Of a stretch of DNA of 64,000 nt, positions 1-10,810 are shown one piece after another. A program made the translations under genes and the position numbers. Within the stretch, counting starts at the first letter, position 1. Each line of letters begins with the position of its first letter. The notes under the pieces are model-generated. The model worked only from the letters and a program-made list of their open reading frames with translations, was not told the DNA's origin and ran no database searches. The stretch comes from Ifrita kowaldi (taxonomy: Eukaryota > Chordata > Aves > Passeriformes > Cinclosomatidae): the NCBI GenBank assembly GCA_013398055.1, contig VZRS01014451.1, positions 93,007 through 157,006 on the forward strand, read 5' to 3'.

Positions 1-888
1 CCCCAGACAAATTATACCCATATGCTTATACAAGGGAAAAGGGCATAGCTAGGCATAAGTGGGGGAAGGTAGGGGCAAACTTCCTGTCTTCAGCAAGTAT
101 GTCTCAGTAACATCTTTAGCATACACATTAACTACTTCTAACAGACAGCATGACAGAAGCTAAAGAAAGCTTCAGAATTAAACCAACATTCTTCGGTATT
201 CTGGCCTCAGAATGAAGAAGTGCAAAAGGATGGGGTTTTCCTAACTCTCACAAAAGGTACCATACACCAAATACTGAAGCAAAGTCCCAAAGTACACTTC
301 ACTGCCTGCTGCACTTGAAATCTGTTTCACGTCTCTGACACACAGCCCTTACCGAGGACTAACTCACAGATCGCATCTTAGAAGTTGGTGATTTATAGCC
401 TATACTTTCACTGTCCATTCAAGATCTTAGAACAAACAGCTCAAGAAGAAAGTGGGAACTGCAACCACCCATTCTTTATGGTTTCTATCGAAGAAAGAAA
501 GACGCAACAATCCTGATGGATTTTGGTAACAAATACATCAATGAGTAACAGTGCAACTAACCAGCAGAGCCTGCTTTATCCTGTATAACCTGTGAGGACA
601 CTCTAAATGTTTAGATTTAAGGTTCTGCCAGGCAACTTGAATTTCCATTCAGTTTGTTCCTAGATAGCTAACTCTCTCAAATACAGTAAAAGAAACAACA
701 TATTGAGAGGTAAAAGAACCAAGAGACCATAAATCCATTTATTTCAACATTTCCACTGGTATGCATTTACTTCCACTGCAAACCATTCTGAGCATATTCC
801 ACATGCAGCACTAGTGCAGTGCAAGACCAGGTACATCTTGGTTAAAAACTTACACTGACAATACACAAATGCAAGTAAAAATACATAC
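1..888 (-). other. BOLL: BOLL intron after exon 4 (partial)
   Basis: No exon peptide of the BOLL middle region (GTMYLTTSTGYPY-like, DAZ repeat) is found on the minus strand here. I read it as intronic sequence running off the window. AT-rich, with no recognised repeat. Confidence 0.8.
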
Positions 889-967
889 GAGCGTTAGGAC
901 TCCGCACTTGTTTTCTTATTGCTGGGCCAATATTCAATTTCTTATCTTTATAGTTGAGCTTTTTAGC
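889..967 (-). CDS. BOLL: BOLL coding exon 4: end of the RRM
   Basis: The acceptor is ttctag before GCTAAAAAG at 967, and the reading frame enters at phase 0. The exon reads AKKLNYKDKKLNIGPAIRKQ, the last helix and strand of the BOLL RRM, nearly identical to mammalian BOLL. The 3' border is uncertain. A good donor GTATGT follows 889, giving the extra residues VRSPNA and phase 1. Conservation with other BOLL proteins stops exactly at Q, where a weaker donor (GTGCGG, exon end 908) would leave phase 0. The longer form is given here because its donor is nearer consensus at positions +3 and +5/+6. Confidence 0.85.
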
Positions 968-3900
968 CTAGAATTAAAAAAAGAAGACATTATTATTTTC
1001 TAAACTCTAGGCATCTGAGAAGTGAAAAAATCACAACTAGACAAGGCTTTTGGTAGGTTAGATACATTGTGCATGAGACCAGTTATGCTGAAACCAGACC
1101 CCAGGATATGTGTCTGGAACCTGGTGAAACTCCTCAAGGTCTGTTTTTAATACTAACACGTATTTAGAAGATTCCAACAGAAAAGGAAATTCTGGAGATA
1201 TTACTCATAATAGAAGAGTAGGACAAAAAAAAAAAAAAAAATCAGAGGATTATCAGAGTTTCATATAAAAAGAAATTCAAGAGTATAAAACAAAAACCCA
1301 TTAATTTCATACACAAATTGAAGCCTAGAAACTCATCTTAAGACGGAGAAAGACCTAGATGCTACGTGACCTTAAGATGAATACAGAATAGTAGAAATAT
1401 GCTGAGATGAAAAATGTGATAGAATTGTAGGACATCTAAATTAAAGGACCTACAGCAGGCAAAGTACGACATCAGTAAGACTTCACATGGAGCAGCCTTT
1501 CAGTAACAAAAGGAACAAAAATCCTAAGCCATATTCAAAATGGTACTCAGTACCATTGGTGTTTAGTTTACAGAAATAAAACAATTAAAAAAAAAAGCCA
1601 GGGCAAGAAAGCCAGCTGACTCAACAAGTTCCTGCTTATATACTTTTTTAGCTCCACTAACTTCAAACAAAGGTTTGGAATTTCCAAGATTTTAACCAGC
1701 CTTCTAATTGTGAGAAGGCAATTTGCATGTCTCAGATGCCACCTTCTCAGGTTTTTTCCCTGCACCTTGATACCCTCACATGAATGACTAAATTCTGACT
1801 GACAGATGTCTCCAATACCTTCCAACCAAAATACAAGAGCATACATTTCACAAAACAAAATGAACTGAAGAGCTGGCCATATCTCAAGGGAAGCTCTACA
1901 AGAAGCATCAAGACAGTAACATAGCTAAGAGAAACAAAAAATTACATGACTTGAGCTTCATGACTGAAGACTTCAAGGGAACCTAATTGCTACTAAAAAG
2001 AATTACAACAGGTCTGACAAACATGTCAGAATAAAAGACAGCAGTTATCTTCCTAATTTCCATACAAAAATCTCGACAGCAGTGGAATGTGAAGAGCAAA
2101 GTTTTATAGCTCTACATGTACTGTAGACCACACACAGACTAAGAAAATAAAGACCAATGTCAAAGTCAAGAACAGCACTATGAACTAGAACTTCCTTTCC
2201 TGAATATCTCAGTATAAATCTTAAACCATTTTATTAACTGTCAGAACAAACTTATCTTCAAATGCAACTTGGCAAACAGAGGACCAGACTACTCAGGCCT
2301 AGTATGAAATGAATTATTTCATTTAAGAGACAAACACAATGGGGACTATCACTTACATCTTGTAAAATCTTCTGTGCCTCTTCTTGGGTTTCAAACGTAA
2401 CAAAGCCATACCTAAACAAAAATGACAGAAGCTAAGCCTCTAAAGTTTGTATTTTCAAACAGCTTATTGTTACTTCATGTACAGTACAAGTGACATCACA
2501 AGGTAAACCAATGGGTAAAAAACAACCATAAAAGTAAAGATTGAATTAACAACTGTATTCTTAGCATCTTCCTTATTACATTCAAGTATGTGGCAATATA
2601 TCACCATGAATGACCAGCTGTTCTTGCTACTCAGCCTATGTCTTAAATTCCTTCATTGCTATTAATCAAAGGTTTTGATCGAAACCTTTCACTTGTTGTG
2701 GTGATCAAAGATGAGACACATGGTATTTTTTTTAAAGTTAATATTATACTGTAATTCATAGTACAGCTCCCACCTGCTTGAGCAATAACTGTGAATGCTC
2801 CACACTTTCACAAGCACAATCCACTATTTTAAGCTGAGTTCTCAGAAAAAGCAGTGATGCAGAGAGAGTCACTATCTATGAATTTTCCTGTAATTCTTAA
2901 CATGATTCGCATTAAAAAGAGTTCTGTGGAGATCAAGGATGAAGCAATTCTCATACTTTGTGACACAGTGTGTCTTTTACCACATCTCTTCTAAGTAATG
3001 CAATAAATCAGACAGGCTTTCTACACAGAACTCCTGCTTTTCCAAACCCCCTCAACTCATTCCCAGAGTAATCCTGGTGGCACTGCAAGTGCAAAGGAAG
3101 TATCTGAATGTATACAATACATAAGTAAGAAAACTCAAAAATCCTCCCCCATCCCCTACCCCTTTAAATCTGACTTCTTAAATTTCCTATCTTTTTGAAA
3201 ACTTTTAGTATGTCCGTACATGATTTGTTAGGGTCATAGATAATTTCTCAGGGTCAGATTACAGAAGGTATGAGCCTCTGCCACTCCTACTAGCAGATCA
3301 GATTTTGCAATACAAGGTATCATTCTTTGTGAGCATTTGTATGCTAATTTAAATACAGAGGTTCAGTATATCTCTGACCAGCTGTACTTTCAAATTCGTG
3401 GGCTTTCCTTGTATTGGCTTCTCTAAACAAACCCAGAAATATTTGTCTTCAAAGAAGACAAAGTATTTTCCTGATTGGGACCTTACCTACACAGACTTTT
3501 CATTCTGTGGACTGTCTGGACAATAAACTAACAGACATAATCACAAACTCACAAGTTTTTTAAATCACTTGTCAAGGAGAAGCAATGAAGCCTGTGCTTT
3601 GATTTCAACAGAAATCCTAACAGCACAGAAAGTAATTATTTTTCAACATATCTGCTGTGACGCATATGTTGGCAATCACAACTGCATAATTATTATGGGT
3701 TATATGGACACACACACTGCAATTCTCAGGTACTTGAAATTTAGTAAAAGAGCAAGAGGCTTGGTGACAGATCTGGGACCAAAGTCCCTGATGTCATGCA
3801 AGTGCACACTGTGCTAAGAACTGCAGCTCAGCATGTAACTTGCTGATACATGCTAAGCTCTGACAGCATTAAAACAGTCCTTAATGCTCAGGAGAGAACT

Positions 3901-6900
3901 TTAGAGGTGCAAACTCTCATGCACATTCCTTTTTGCTTCAGTCCTCTTTCCCCCCTTCTCTGGCAGTGCACTTCCTCATCTTATTTACATCGCCATCCAT
4001 TGGGTTACAGCAATAATTTTACTATGCAATCTTAATCTTTCTCCATATTTGCTCTTCAGCATTTCTCCTGCTGGTGACTTCCAGTCTCAGTCCCCCTTCT
4101 ATGTAATCATGGTTTAGTGTCAGATTTGTCCCCTATGCTGCTGTTCCAAAAATCTTCACACAAAAATCTGTTACTGCCATGCACTCCAGCACAATCAGGT
4201 GTATCTCAGCTCTTCCTCCACTTCAGGCTCCTTTTCCTATCGGCTTTCAGTAATAAACATATTTAATAACTAAATAATCTTGCTAGGATAATCTACTTAA
4301 GTAATAGTCATTAAGAAAATCTGAAAAACTGGAAACTATTGATTTTGTCCTAATTGCACACAGCTTCATCTTTTAACAACATGACTAACAGAGTTTTAGT
4401 TATGCAAATTGGAGACATTTACACAGAGATAATAAAGAGCAAAACCAGATTTTTGCATACATGGAATAACTGAAATATCAATGATAAAATATTACAAGCT
4501 ATGAAAATCAATAAAATTTACTATAGTCAGCTTTCTGTTATTTTTGATTTCCACAATACACTTATTCTACTATACTAACCCCTTTGACACTCCAGCTCTG
4601 TCATTTATTATCTTCACTTCTGTCACACTGCCATACTGAGCAAAAAACTTCTTCAGGTCATTTTCATTAGTCTAGTACAGTAAATGAAGAGGGGGAAAAA
4701 GGAAAAAGTTGGTTTGCATAGTTAGTCAATAAATTCAATTAATTAGTTCAATGTTTACCATAAGACTACTAATGGACATACTCCTGTATATGAAGACAGA
4801 AGAATGAGCAAGTATGAGCCTCAGGGCCCATTTAACTACTGTATTAATTATTCAGCAATAATTCTAGAAAGCCATTAAAACTTCTCATTAGTAGATTTAT
4901 GTAACAACTGTCCTTTTACAGTCAAGATCACTGAAGCAGGTGTACTAGATCTGAATTCTAGTTTCTGTTAATTACATGCTAGAGCAGTTTAGTGTATGAA
5001 AAATCACTGCCATACTTTCAACTGCAACACAGCAGAGGTTGTAGGTTTTCATAAAAGATATACACAAGCCACATAAATGAAAAAATTCCCCCTAAACCAC
5101 AGTGATTCAGTGGTCAAATCCATTGAATACACCATGATCCCTCTTTCTGAAGTAGTTTTACCATGAGAGTCTGCAAATATGTACAGGCACACTATAGGAA
5201 CTCCCCACTATAAGTAAGAAAATGTTATTTCAATGGAGAGTGGTCTAAGTGAACTTGGAAGGAACTGCCCCCTTCCAAGTATGCAGGGAATAAATAAGTT
5301 TCTAATGTAAAGGCTCACCTAAGCCATGTGAATACTCCTCTGCCTTCTATGAATCTTTTTTACAAGGTAAGCATGTATCACATTTGGTGCCCTGAACACC
5401 ACCTTTGAGATTTAAGTTTTGTTCTACATAGCCCTCAAATAATGCTACACCTAACACTGGAAGAAGCATGGTTATAGGCATGCATCATTCACCTATACTT
5501 CTCCTTAACTTAAAGTACGCCACAAGTACTGTTTTGCTTCTAAGTGAATGACTTTGATTGATTGTATACAATTCAGTGACTCCTGTCCAGTACATCAAAG
5601 GTTTATTGCCTCATCCAAGTCTGAAATTCATCAGTGCTCAAAGTATCATCCAAGGACATGAGGGCTTGCTACAAGAGACTATGAATTTGGAAAGACAAAG
5701 GTTTATGTGCAGAGCAGTGCGTTGATGGGGAATAAGAAGGAAATCCTGTTCTAAGATGCACAATAAAATCTGCAAGGATCTGTACAAACATGGTATTTAG
5801 AAACTTATGACAAACACGTTTAGGACTTGCCTTTTCCTGCTTATGATAAGACAAAGGCACTTGTCAGATTCTTTAAGGAAGGTAAAGGCTTAGCATTAGC
5901 CTATGTCAATGACACATGGCCTGCACCACTAAAGAAAGAGCTCTTCAGATCAAGATGAAAATGTTCCTAACTGTAACGTCCCTTGCTGAAATGTTTCTCC
6001 GAATTTGAGAGACCAGATGTTTCCTCTTACAAACAGGAATCACTGCCACGGTGATGGACAAAATGGCAAAGTCACAAAAGAGTTTGTTAGAAAGCAAATA
6101 AGCTTTTGTTGACTAAGTAACTCCCTTTTTCACAAAAACAAAGTCAATAGCTTTTGCATCGCCCCAGCCGACTTGAATAAGATCGTTGGTGTAAAAAAAC
6201 CCCAAAAACAAACAAACCAAGCAAAACAAAAACCCCAACACTTTTTGCCATGAGATTCCTGATAGAAAGCAATTCAAGACTGACATATAAATACCATGAG
6301 AATTAGATCAGAAATTTAAGACCGTATTTGATATAAAGATTTATACCAAGTGGAAGAGCAACTAAAATGGCTATAGAAGTTTCAGCCCCTTTATTTCCTC
6401 TCCCCTCTGCAAAAAAATTCCATCTTCTTTATGATTACAAACATGCTTAAACTGCTGTTAAAAATACAATTTCATAACAAATTTTGAACTACCAGCAACT
6501 GAACCAAGTCAAGACCCTTCAAAATGAACAGTAAGTATGATAAATAATAAAAATATTGATGTTAGACAGAAAAGTATTTTAACCTTTGAAACTGCAACGA
6601 AGACAGAACAGAGAGAGAGAGGTCTTTTTATAGCACCAGTAATTTGCTTACTATTGGTGCAAAAAGCTACTGTGCCACTTTAATAAAGCCCAAATGTACT
6701 GAAGGTCTTGTACATCTTAAAATATGAACACCTCTATTTGAATTCTCTCAGCAAAATAAGAGAGAAGATTCTGGAATTTCTAGCATTTTTTATGCAAAAT
6801 AGTCTGAGTGAACTGTCAATTCTTGTTCCTCTTCAAATGAGTCAGCACTCAGAAGGTCTCAGCCTAGAAGGATTAAGGCAAAGAAGATACTCTTGGTGGA

Positions 6901-7764
6901 AACAAAGCAACAGCTAAGCAGACCAAGCACGTTTTGCAAAAATCAATGGCTTAATTAATTATCTAAAGCAGGAAGAAAGAAAAAACCTTAACCCTAAGCA
7001 TGTCACAAATGTTAAAAGCAACTGAACAAGGTAAGAGTGGCTCAATGTTCACTGCTATTTGAGGATTTCAGGGAATACACAAAGGCACAAGCATTCTAAG
7101 AACTAAGATCAATACTGCAAATTACCCAGAGAAGCTTTCATACTTCTTTTAAAAACAAACTCTTGCCTTTAAGAAAATTACTATGGTGAGGAATACACCA
7201 CTATAATTCTTTGTGTAAACCAGAAGTGCTAGAGGAACAAAAGCTACTGACTGTGCTCCACTGGCCATATGAAACATTGTGACAGTTCATTAAATTACAC
7301 TAAGTGGTATACATAAACAAAACCTTCTACATACTTTTCTGCCATCAGCTCTGCTGATGACAAAAGCTATCTTCTTTGAAAAAAGAAAACTCTGAAGAAG
7401 TGGTGTGTCAAAAGCGTCTAGCAGCTAAGTGTACAGAGTCAACTTTGTTAGGCAATTATGCAAATCAAGGCTTAAACCTTTATTCTCTACAGTAGATTTG
7501 GATATTGTAGTGAAGAAGACTTAGCAACTAAACAAACACACATGACTGTGTCTCTCTTTTTTCCCCTGTTGATTTTTATATGCTTATAAATTATAATTTA
7601 GCAGCAAAAAGAGGGAAGAATACCTTAAAATCAATTCCTCCAACAAAGACACGATTTGGAGTAACTGTTCCAAACCTTGGAGAACCGATCAAATTATTTA
7701 ACCTCACCGGTGACACAGCGTTGGGACATGAAGGTAAAGATTCTGTTTGCATCTGATCAGTGGC
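889..7764 (-). CDS. BOLL: BOLL, boule-like germ-cell RNA-binding protein (5' half of gene, four exons)
   Basis: BOLL is the ancestral member of the DAZ family (BOLL, DAZL, DAZ). It is a cytoplasmic germ-cell protein that binds 3' UTRs and promotes translation needed for meiosis. Four minus-strand exons (7764-7624, 4671-4580, 2411-2357, 967-889) join in consistent phase (0, 2, 0). Together they encode the N-terminus MQTESLPSCPN, RNP-2 (VFVGGI, residues 35-40), RNP-1 (KGYGFVTF, residues 73-80) and the end of the RRM (LNIGPAIRKQ, to residue 112). The peptide closely matches vertebrate BOLL and differs from DAZL in the N-terminus. The family length is about 280-295 residues, so roughly 40 percent is here. 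The DAZ repeat and C-terminal exons must lie left of position 1, and the first non-coding exon is unplaced to the right. PLCL1 starts 12.6 kb away on the other strand. This entry spans coding exons and introns. Confidence 0.95.
968..2356 (-). other. BOLL: BOLL intron between exons 3 and 4
   Basis: GT-AG intron of 1.39 kb. Apart from a 17-base poly-A run at 1225-1241 I see nothing in it. The short reading frames on either strand have no family signature. Confidence 0.9.
2357..2411 (-). CDS. BOLL: BOLL coding exon 3: RNP-1 core of the RRM
   Basis: This 55-base exon has acceptor tttag at 2412-2416 and a consensus donor GTAAGT at 2356-2351. Its first base completes the split glycine codon. It then reads YGFVTFETQEEAQKILQD, which carries the aromatic RNP-1 residues (Y75, F77, F80) that stack on RNA bases. 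It matches vertebrate BOLL almost residue for residue. It enters with one base completing a codon and leaves at phase 0, fitting the exons on both sides. Confidence 0.95.
2412..4579 (-). other. BOLL: BOLL intron between exons 2 and 3
   Basis: GT-AG intron of 2.17 kb, AT-rich, with no recognised gene or mobile element. Confidence 0.9.
4580..4671 (-). CDS. BOLL: BOLL coding exon 2: central RRM
   Basis: This 92-base exon lies between acceptor ctgtactag (ending at 4672) and donor GTTAGT (4579-4574). It encodes TNENDLKKFFAQYGSV and continues TEVKIINDRAGVSKG, the first helix and second strand of the BOLL RRM. It ends two bases into the glycine codon that exon 3 completes. The peptide is that of BOLL; the NDRAGVSKG loop is typical of the DAZ family. 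Confidence 0.95.
4672..7623 (-). other. BOLL: BOLL intron between the start-codon exon and exon 2
   Basis: GT-AG intron of 2.95 kb. It contains an A/C-rich simple tract at 6192-6241, which is GT-rich in the sense of BOLL transcription. Otherwise nothing recognisable. Confidence 0.9.
6192..6241. repeat. A/C-rich simple tract (GT-rich on the minus strand)
   Basis: Degenerate runs of A interrupted by CCCC and AAAC units, low complexity. Similar tracts occur at 34012-34074, 34444-34504 and 61194-61250. Confidence 0.8.
7624..7764 (-). CDS. BOLL: BOLL exon with start codon and RNP-2
   Basis: The coding part is 7752-7624 (43 codons). It begins at ATG 7752-7750 with MQTESLPSCPNAVSPV and ends TPNRVFVGGIDFK at donor AAG|GTATTC. 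VFVGGI is RNP-2. The acceptor is most likely CAG ending at 7765, after the pyrimidine-rich ttttctttcaat; an alternative AG three bases upstream exists (exon start 7767). The frame is open from the acceptor to the ATG (A-T-D-Q), so an upstream exon could in principle add in-frame residues. This ATG is preferred because it aligns with the start of known BOLL proteins. Confidence 0.93.
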
Positions 7765-9350
7765 CTGCTGATTGAAAGAAAATATTTTCAAAATCTTTTT
7801 GTCATTATTTGTCAGTAAATGAAACAATTCTCAACAGACAATACATACAGAATTTTTTGAAAGGCACAGCAGATACTGAACAACTGAACATTAACCATGT
7901 ATTTTGATTCAGAATGTAGCTCAGTGTTTAAACATAAGCTCAGTCTTAATTAATTCAGTAACTTAGTGAATACACTACAGTCTGAAGTCCAATGTTAAAT
8001 GCTTTTCCAAACTGGACACCAATCTTGGTTCAATGTGCACAGCACCCTGCTGTAAAAATCTCAGGTTATGAATTCCATTATACAGAATATAATATCTTTT
8101 AGAAGCCCTTATTTTAAGCCTATATAGAATGGACATTTTTAACTCAATCTGTGCTCTCACACACATGTACATAACTCTATTCTCTGCAACAGCCTCTGAT
8201 TCATTTTCTAAGTGCCAAGCAGCCATCATTCCACCACATAAAATCAACAAGCTCTATACACCTGGATGAGAACAGGTCTTGAAGACTGGTATTTTAATTC
8301 AACACTCTCAGCCAGCAAACACGGCACACAGTGATCTGAACAGAAATTCCCTCTGCAGAAGAGCAACCAGATTGCCCTTGCACCAGTAAAGGAACATAGT
8401 ACACTGGGATCTTCACGGAAATCATTACTAAGCCTGCCTGTTGTTTTAACTTCCAGCATGCTTACACCTGTGACCTGTAAAACAATTTTACTGGCAGCTC
8501 CTCTCAAAACAAACTAACACTGCCTTAAAAAGTCAACCCTAACTGTGAGATGATAGCTGTAAAGCAGCCATATTATATTGCCACTAACTTCTCCAACAGG
8601 ATTATTTGATATTTCTTTATCTACCTAAGAATTACTCCTACTAATTTTAAGAAATGGGTTAACACTATTATTTTGGATATCTTAAAGACAATAAATCCAG
8701 CTTAGTTCACACAATTTTAGTTTTAAAGAAGACACAAGTCCTTTCCGAATTTACTAAAACACGCAGACTTGGGGCAGAGGAAAACCCGAGGTCGTTAACC
8801 TGATTTGTTCAGGAGAATCTAGTATGCATCTCTCCTTCCGGGAATACTAACCTAGAGTACTGACTAACCTGAACAAACCCCACCTCTAGGGGGCAAGGAA
8901 CAAACAAAGTCCCTACAGTCCCCAAGAGGACCGGTTTTTGCAGCAAGCAGCTCCTGAGGGACAAAACAGGTTATATCCTGCATCTCTCACACCAAACACA
9001 ACACTCTTAACTGTACAATCACCTGGCAATTGTGTTCAGCATGAGAACTTCTGAATTCAACTGTAACAATTAACAGCTGACACCACAGCCAAATATTTAT
9101 TCCTTACCTCAAAAAGCCCAAATTACATTTTCTCCATACACATTTTAAGAGTTGATTTATTAAAATAAACCACAAATACAAAAACCCCAATGGAAGAAAC
9201 GAAGAATTAAACACACCACTTATGAACTCCCAATAGTAAATACAGTAAATCCCAGTGAGTTTTAAGTGTTACATGTTAAAATTTGTATTGTGGTAACCAC
9301 CTCTTTATTACCAGTGTGGCAATAAGAAAACAGTATTTGAAAAAAAAAAA
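7765..9350 (-). other. BOLL: Probable first intron of BOLL or its 5' flank
   Basis: The sequence from the acceptor of the start-codon exon rightwards is AT-rich and contains no coding exon. It ends in a run of ten A next to the single N at 9351, where composition changes abruptly to very GC-rich. I cannot place the first BOLL exon within it. Confidence 0.6.
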
Positions 9351-9351
9351 N
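9351..9351. other. Assembly scar (single N) at an abrupt composition border
   Basis: One N separates a poly-A end from a block of over 70 percent GC. This looks like a closed or unsized gap, so distance and continuity across it are not secure. Confidence 0.9.
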
Positions 9352-9760
9352 CGCCCCAGCGCCCCGCCGGGTGCCCTTCCCCGACACGCCTCAGCCCGCC
9401 TTCCCCGGAGAAATCACCCCTTTCGCAAACTCCTCTTCCCGGGGGCCCCCAGAACTCTGACGGGATCCCTGCGACGGGGCGGCCGGGGATGCTCCTGCCC
9501 CCACCACTCCCCGGCACCTCCCCGCCTCAAGGCCCTGGGGCTGCCGGTCCACCCGCACCTCCCGGAGCGAGGAGCTCGCGGCCGCTACGGCGCCCGGAAC
9601 CGCGGCCTCTTGTGCCGCTGCCCCGGCCCGGCTGCTCTGCGCTCCCCTCCCCGCGGGTACCGTGGCACCGGCAGCAGCACTGGGGTGGCAGCTCTGAGGA
9701 AGGCGTCGGTACCACCCTTAAGAACCGCGCTTTGAAGCCCTCAGGCAGCCCAGGAACCTC
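9352..9760. promoter_or_regulatory. CpG-rich block upstream of BOLL, candidate promoter or first-exon region
   Basis: A GC-rich, CpG-dense stretch of about 400 bases with a GC box (GGGGCGG at 9476-9482) and many CGG/CCG words. Reading frames on both strands (up to 150 codons) are those expected from stop-poor GC sequence and match no protein I know. It lies 1.6 kb upstream of the BOLL start-codon exon, a suitable place for its promoter. No motif proves this. Confidence 0.55.
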
Positions 9761-10669
9761 CGTCTAGCAATTTCCTCAGCACCTCAGAAGGCAGGAGGCA
9801 AATCCCACCTGGGTTTTTATCCTCCCAACTAGGGCATGAAACAGGGAGGAAAATAGGGTCATGGATTTCACCTGGCCTCTATGGAAGAAATACAAAAATG
9901 CCCAAGGAGGCAGTTACCTGTATCTGGCTTACCAGGCCATACCTGACGGGCGTCAGAACATAGTTTAGACTTTACAGCTGTCAACATGAAGTAGAAGTCC
10001 TTACTTCAACTCAAAGAGTCTTCCCAAGGTTTCCAAAAGACTCTTGAGTATACAGGCTGGTTTGAGAACAGCTGTGGGTCTGGGATGACCTTGGGGATAC
10101 AATTTGGGGTCTGCTAGAGAGGGCTAGAAAATAACACTCACCTTCATGACCACTCCCCAAAATACCCCAACTCAAAATACTCTTTTTTGCACCCTTACTG
10201 AACTGGAGGAGAAGCATCAATAGTAATGCTTTTGTCAAGTGTACTTCTGTGGTCATTTACTGAACAGCAGTACAACCTGCTCTCCTGTTCTGTAATTTCA
10301 TCCTGTCTGCAAATGCATTTTACTCTTTGAATATCTCTACTGTTAAAAAGTTCTGGAAAAAAGAGTGATTCAAATGCCAAACTCATAATCGATGCAGGTA
10401 CAAAGGTACAGCCTGACAAAAATCCTTGATCTGATGACAAGANTGCCCAAATACTTGTTTCTACTGCTTTTTAAACTTCCTTTTTATCGCTTTCCCCAAA
10501 TAATAGGGATATTCATCAATATTTTTATGGACTACTCAGCACGTCTGGCAACTGCTCGTTAGCAGAATCACTATTTTCATTTTTACACTGAACACACCCA
10601 CGGTCAGACAACCTAGCTCCACGAAGGCCTGGTGATTAAGCGCACTTAACTCCCTGAACACCTCTATTT
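9761..10669. other. AT-rich sequence between two CpG blocks
   Basis: Ordinary non-coding composition with one N at 10443. Short reading frames only. No exon, repeat or RNA gene recognised. Confidence 0.6.
10443..10443. other. Assembly scar (single N)
   Basis: An isolated N in AT-rich sequence. It may mark a joined contig end. Confidence 0.85.
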
Positions 10670-10809
10670 CCCACAGTCCGTGTGCTGTAAGGTCCGAGCC
10701 GGACCCCGCTGCCCCGGTACCGTGTCCCACACACCCGGGGCCGCTTCCCCACAGCCTGAGGCCGCCACGGACAAAATGGCGGCCCCGCGCGGGCGGGCGC
10801 GAGCCGGGG
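10670..10809 (+). promoter_or_regulatory. Small CpG island with YY1-type promoter motif
   Basis: A 140-base CpG-dense block ending at an N. It contains AAAATGGCGGC at 10773-10783 on the plus strand, the consensus YY1 site that in many vertebrate promoters lies just downstream of the transcription start and in the sense of the gene. The ATG in the motif opens a GC-rich frame (MAAPRGRARAG) that is cut by the N. It could be the BOLL promoter (bidirectional), or the start of an unplaced plus-strand transcript. Function is inferred from the motif only. Confidence 0.5.
10773..10783 (+). promoter_or_regulatory. YY1 consensus site
   Basis: Perfect AAAATGGCGGC within a CpG-rich block. The extended form with the four A/C bases before ATGGCGGC is the high-affinity version. 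Confidence 0.6.
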
Positions 10810-10810
10810 N
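10810..10810. other. Assembly scar (single N) at the end of a GC-rich block
   Basis: The N follows GAGCCGGGG and the next base begins ordinary AT-rich sequence. GC-rich sequence is probably missing here. Confidence 0.85.

Noticed and set aside
9283..9735. 150-codon plus-strand frame across the N at 9351
   Set aside because: It crosses an assembly scar and lies in a CpG block; composition explains the lack of stops.
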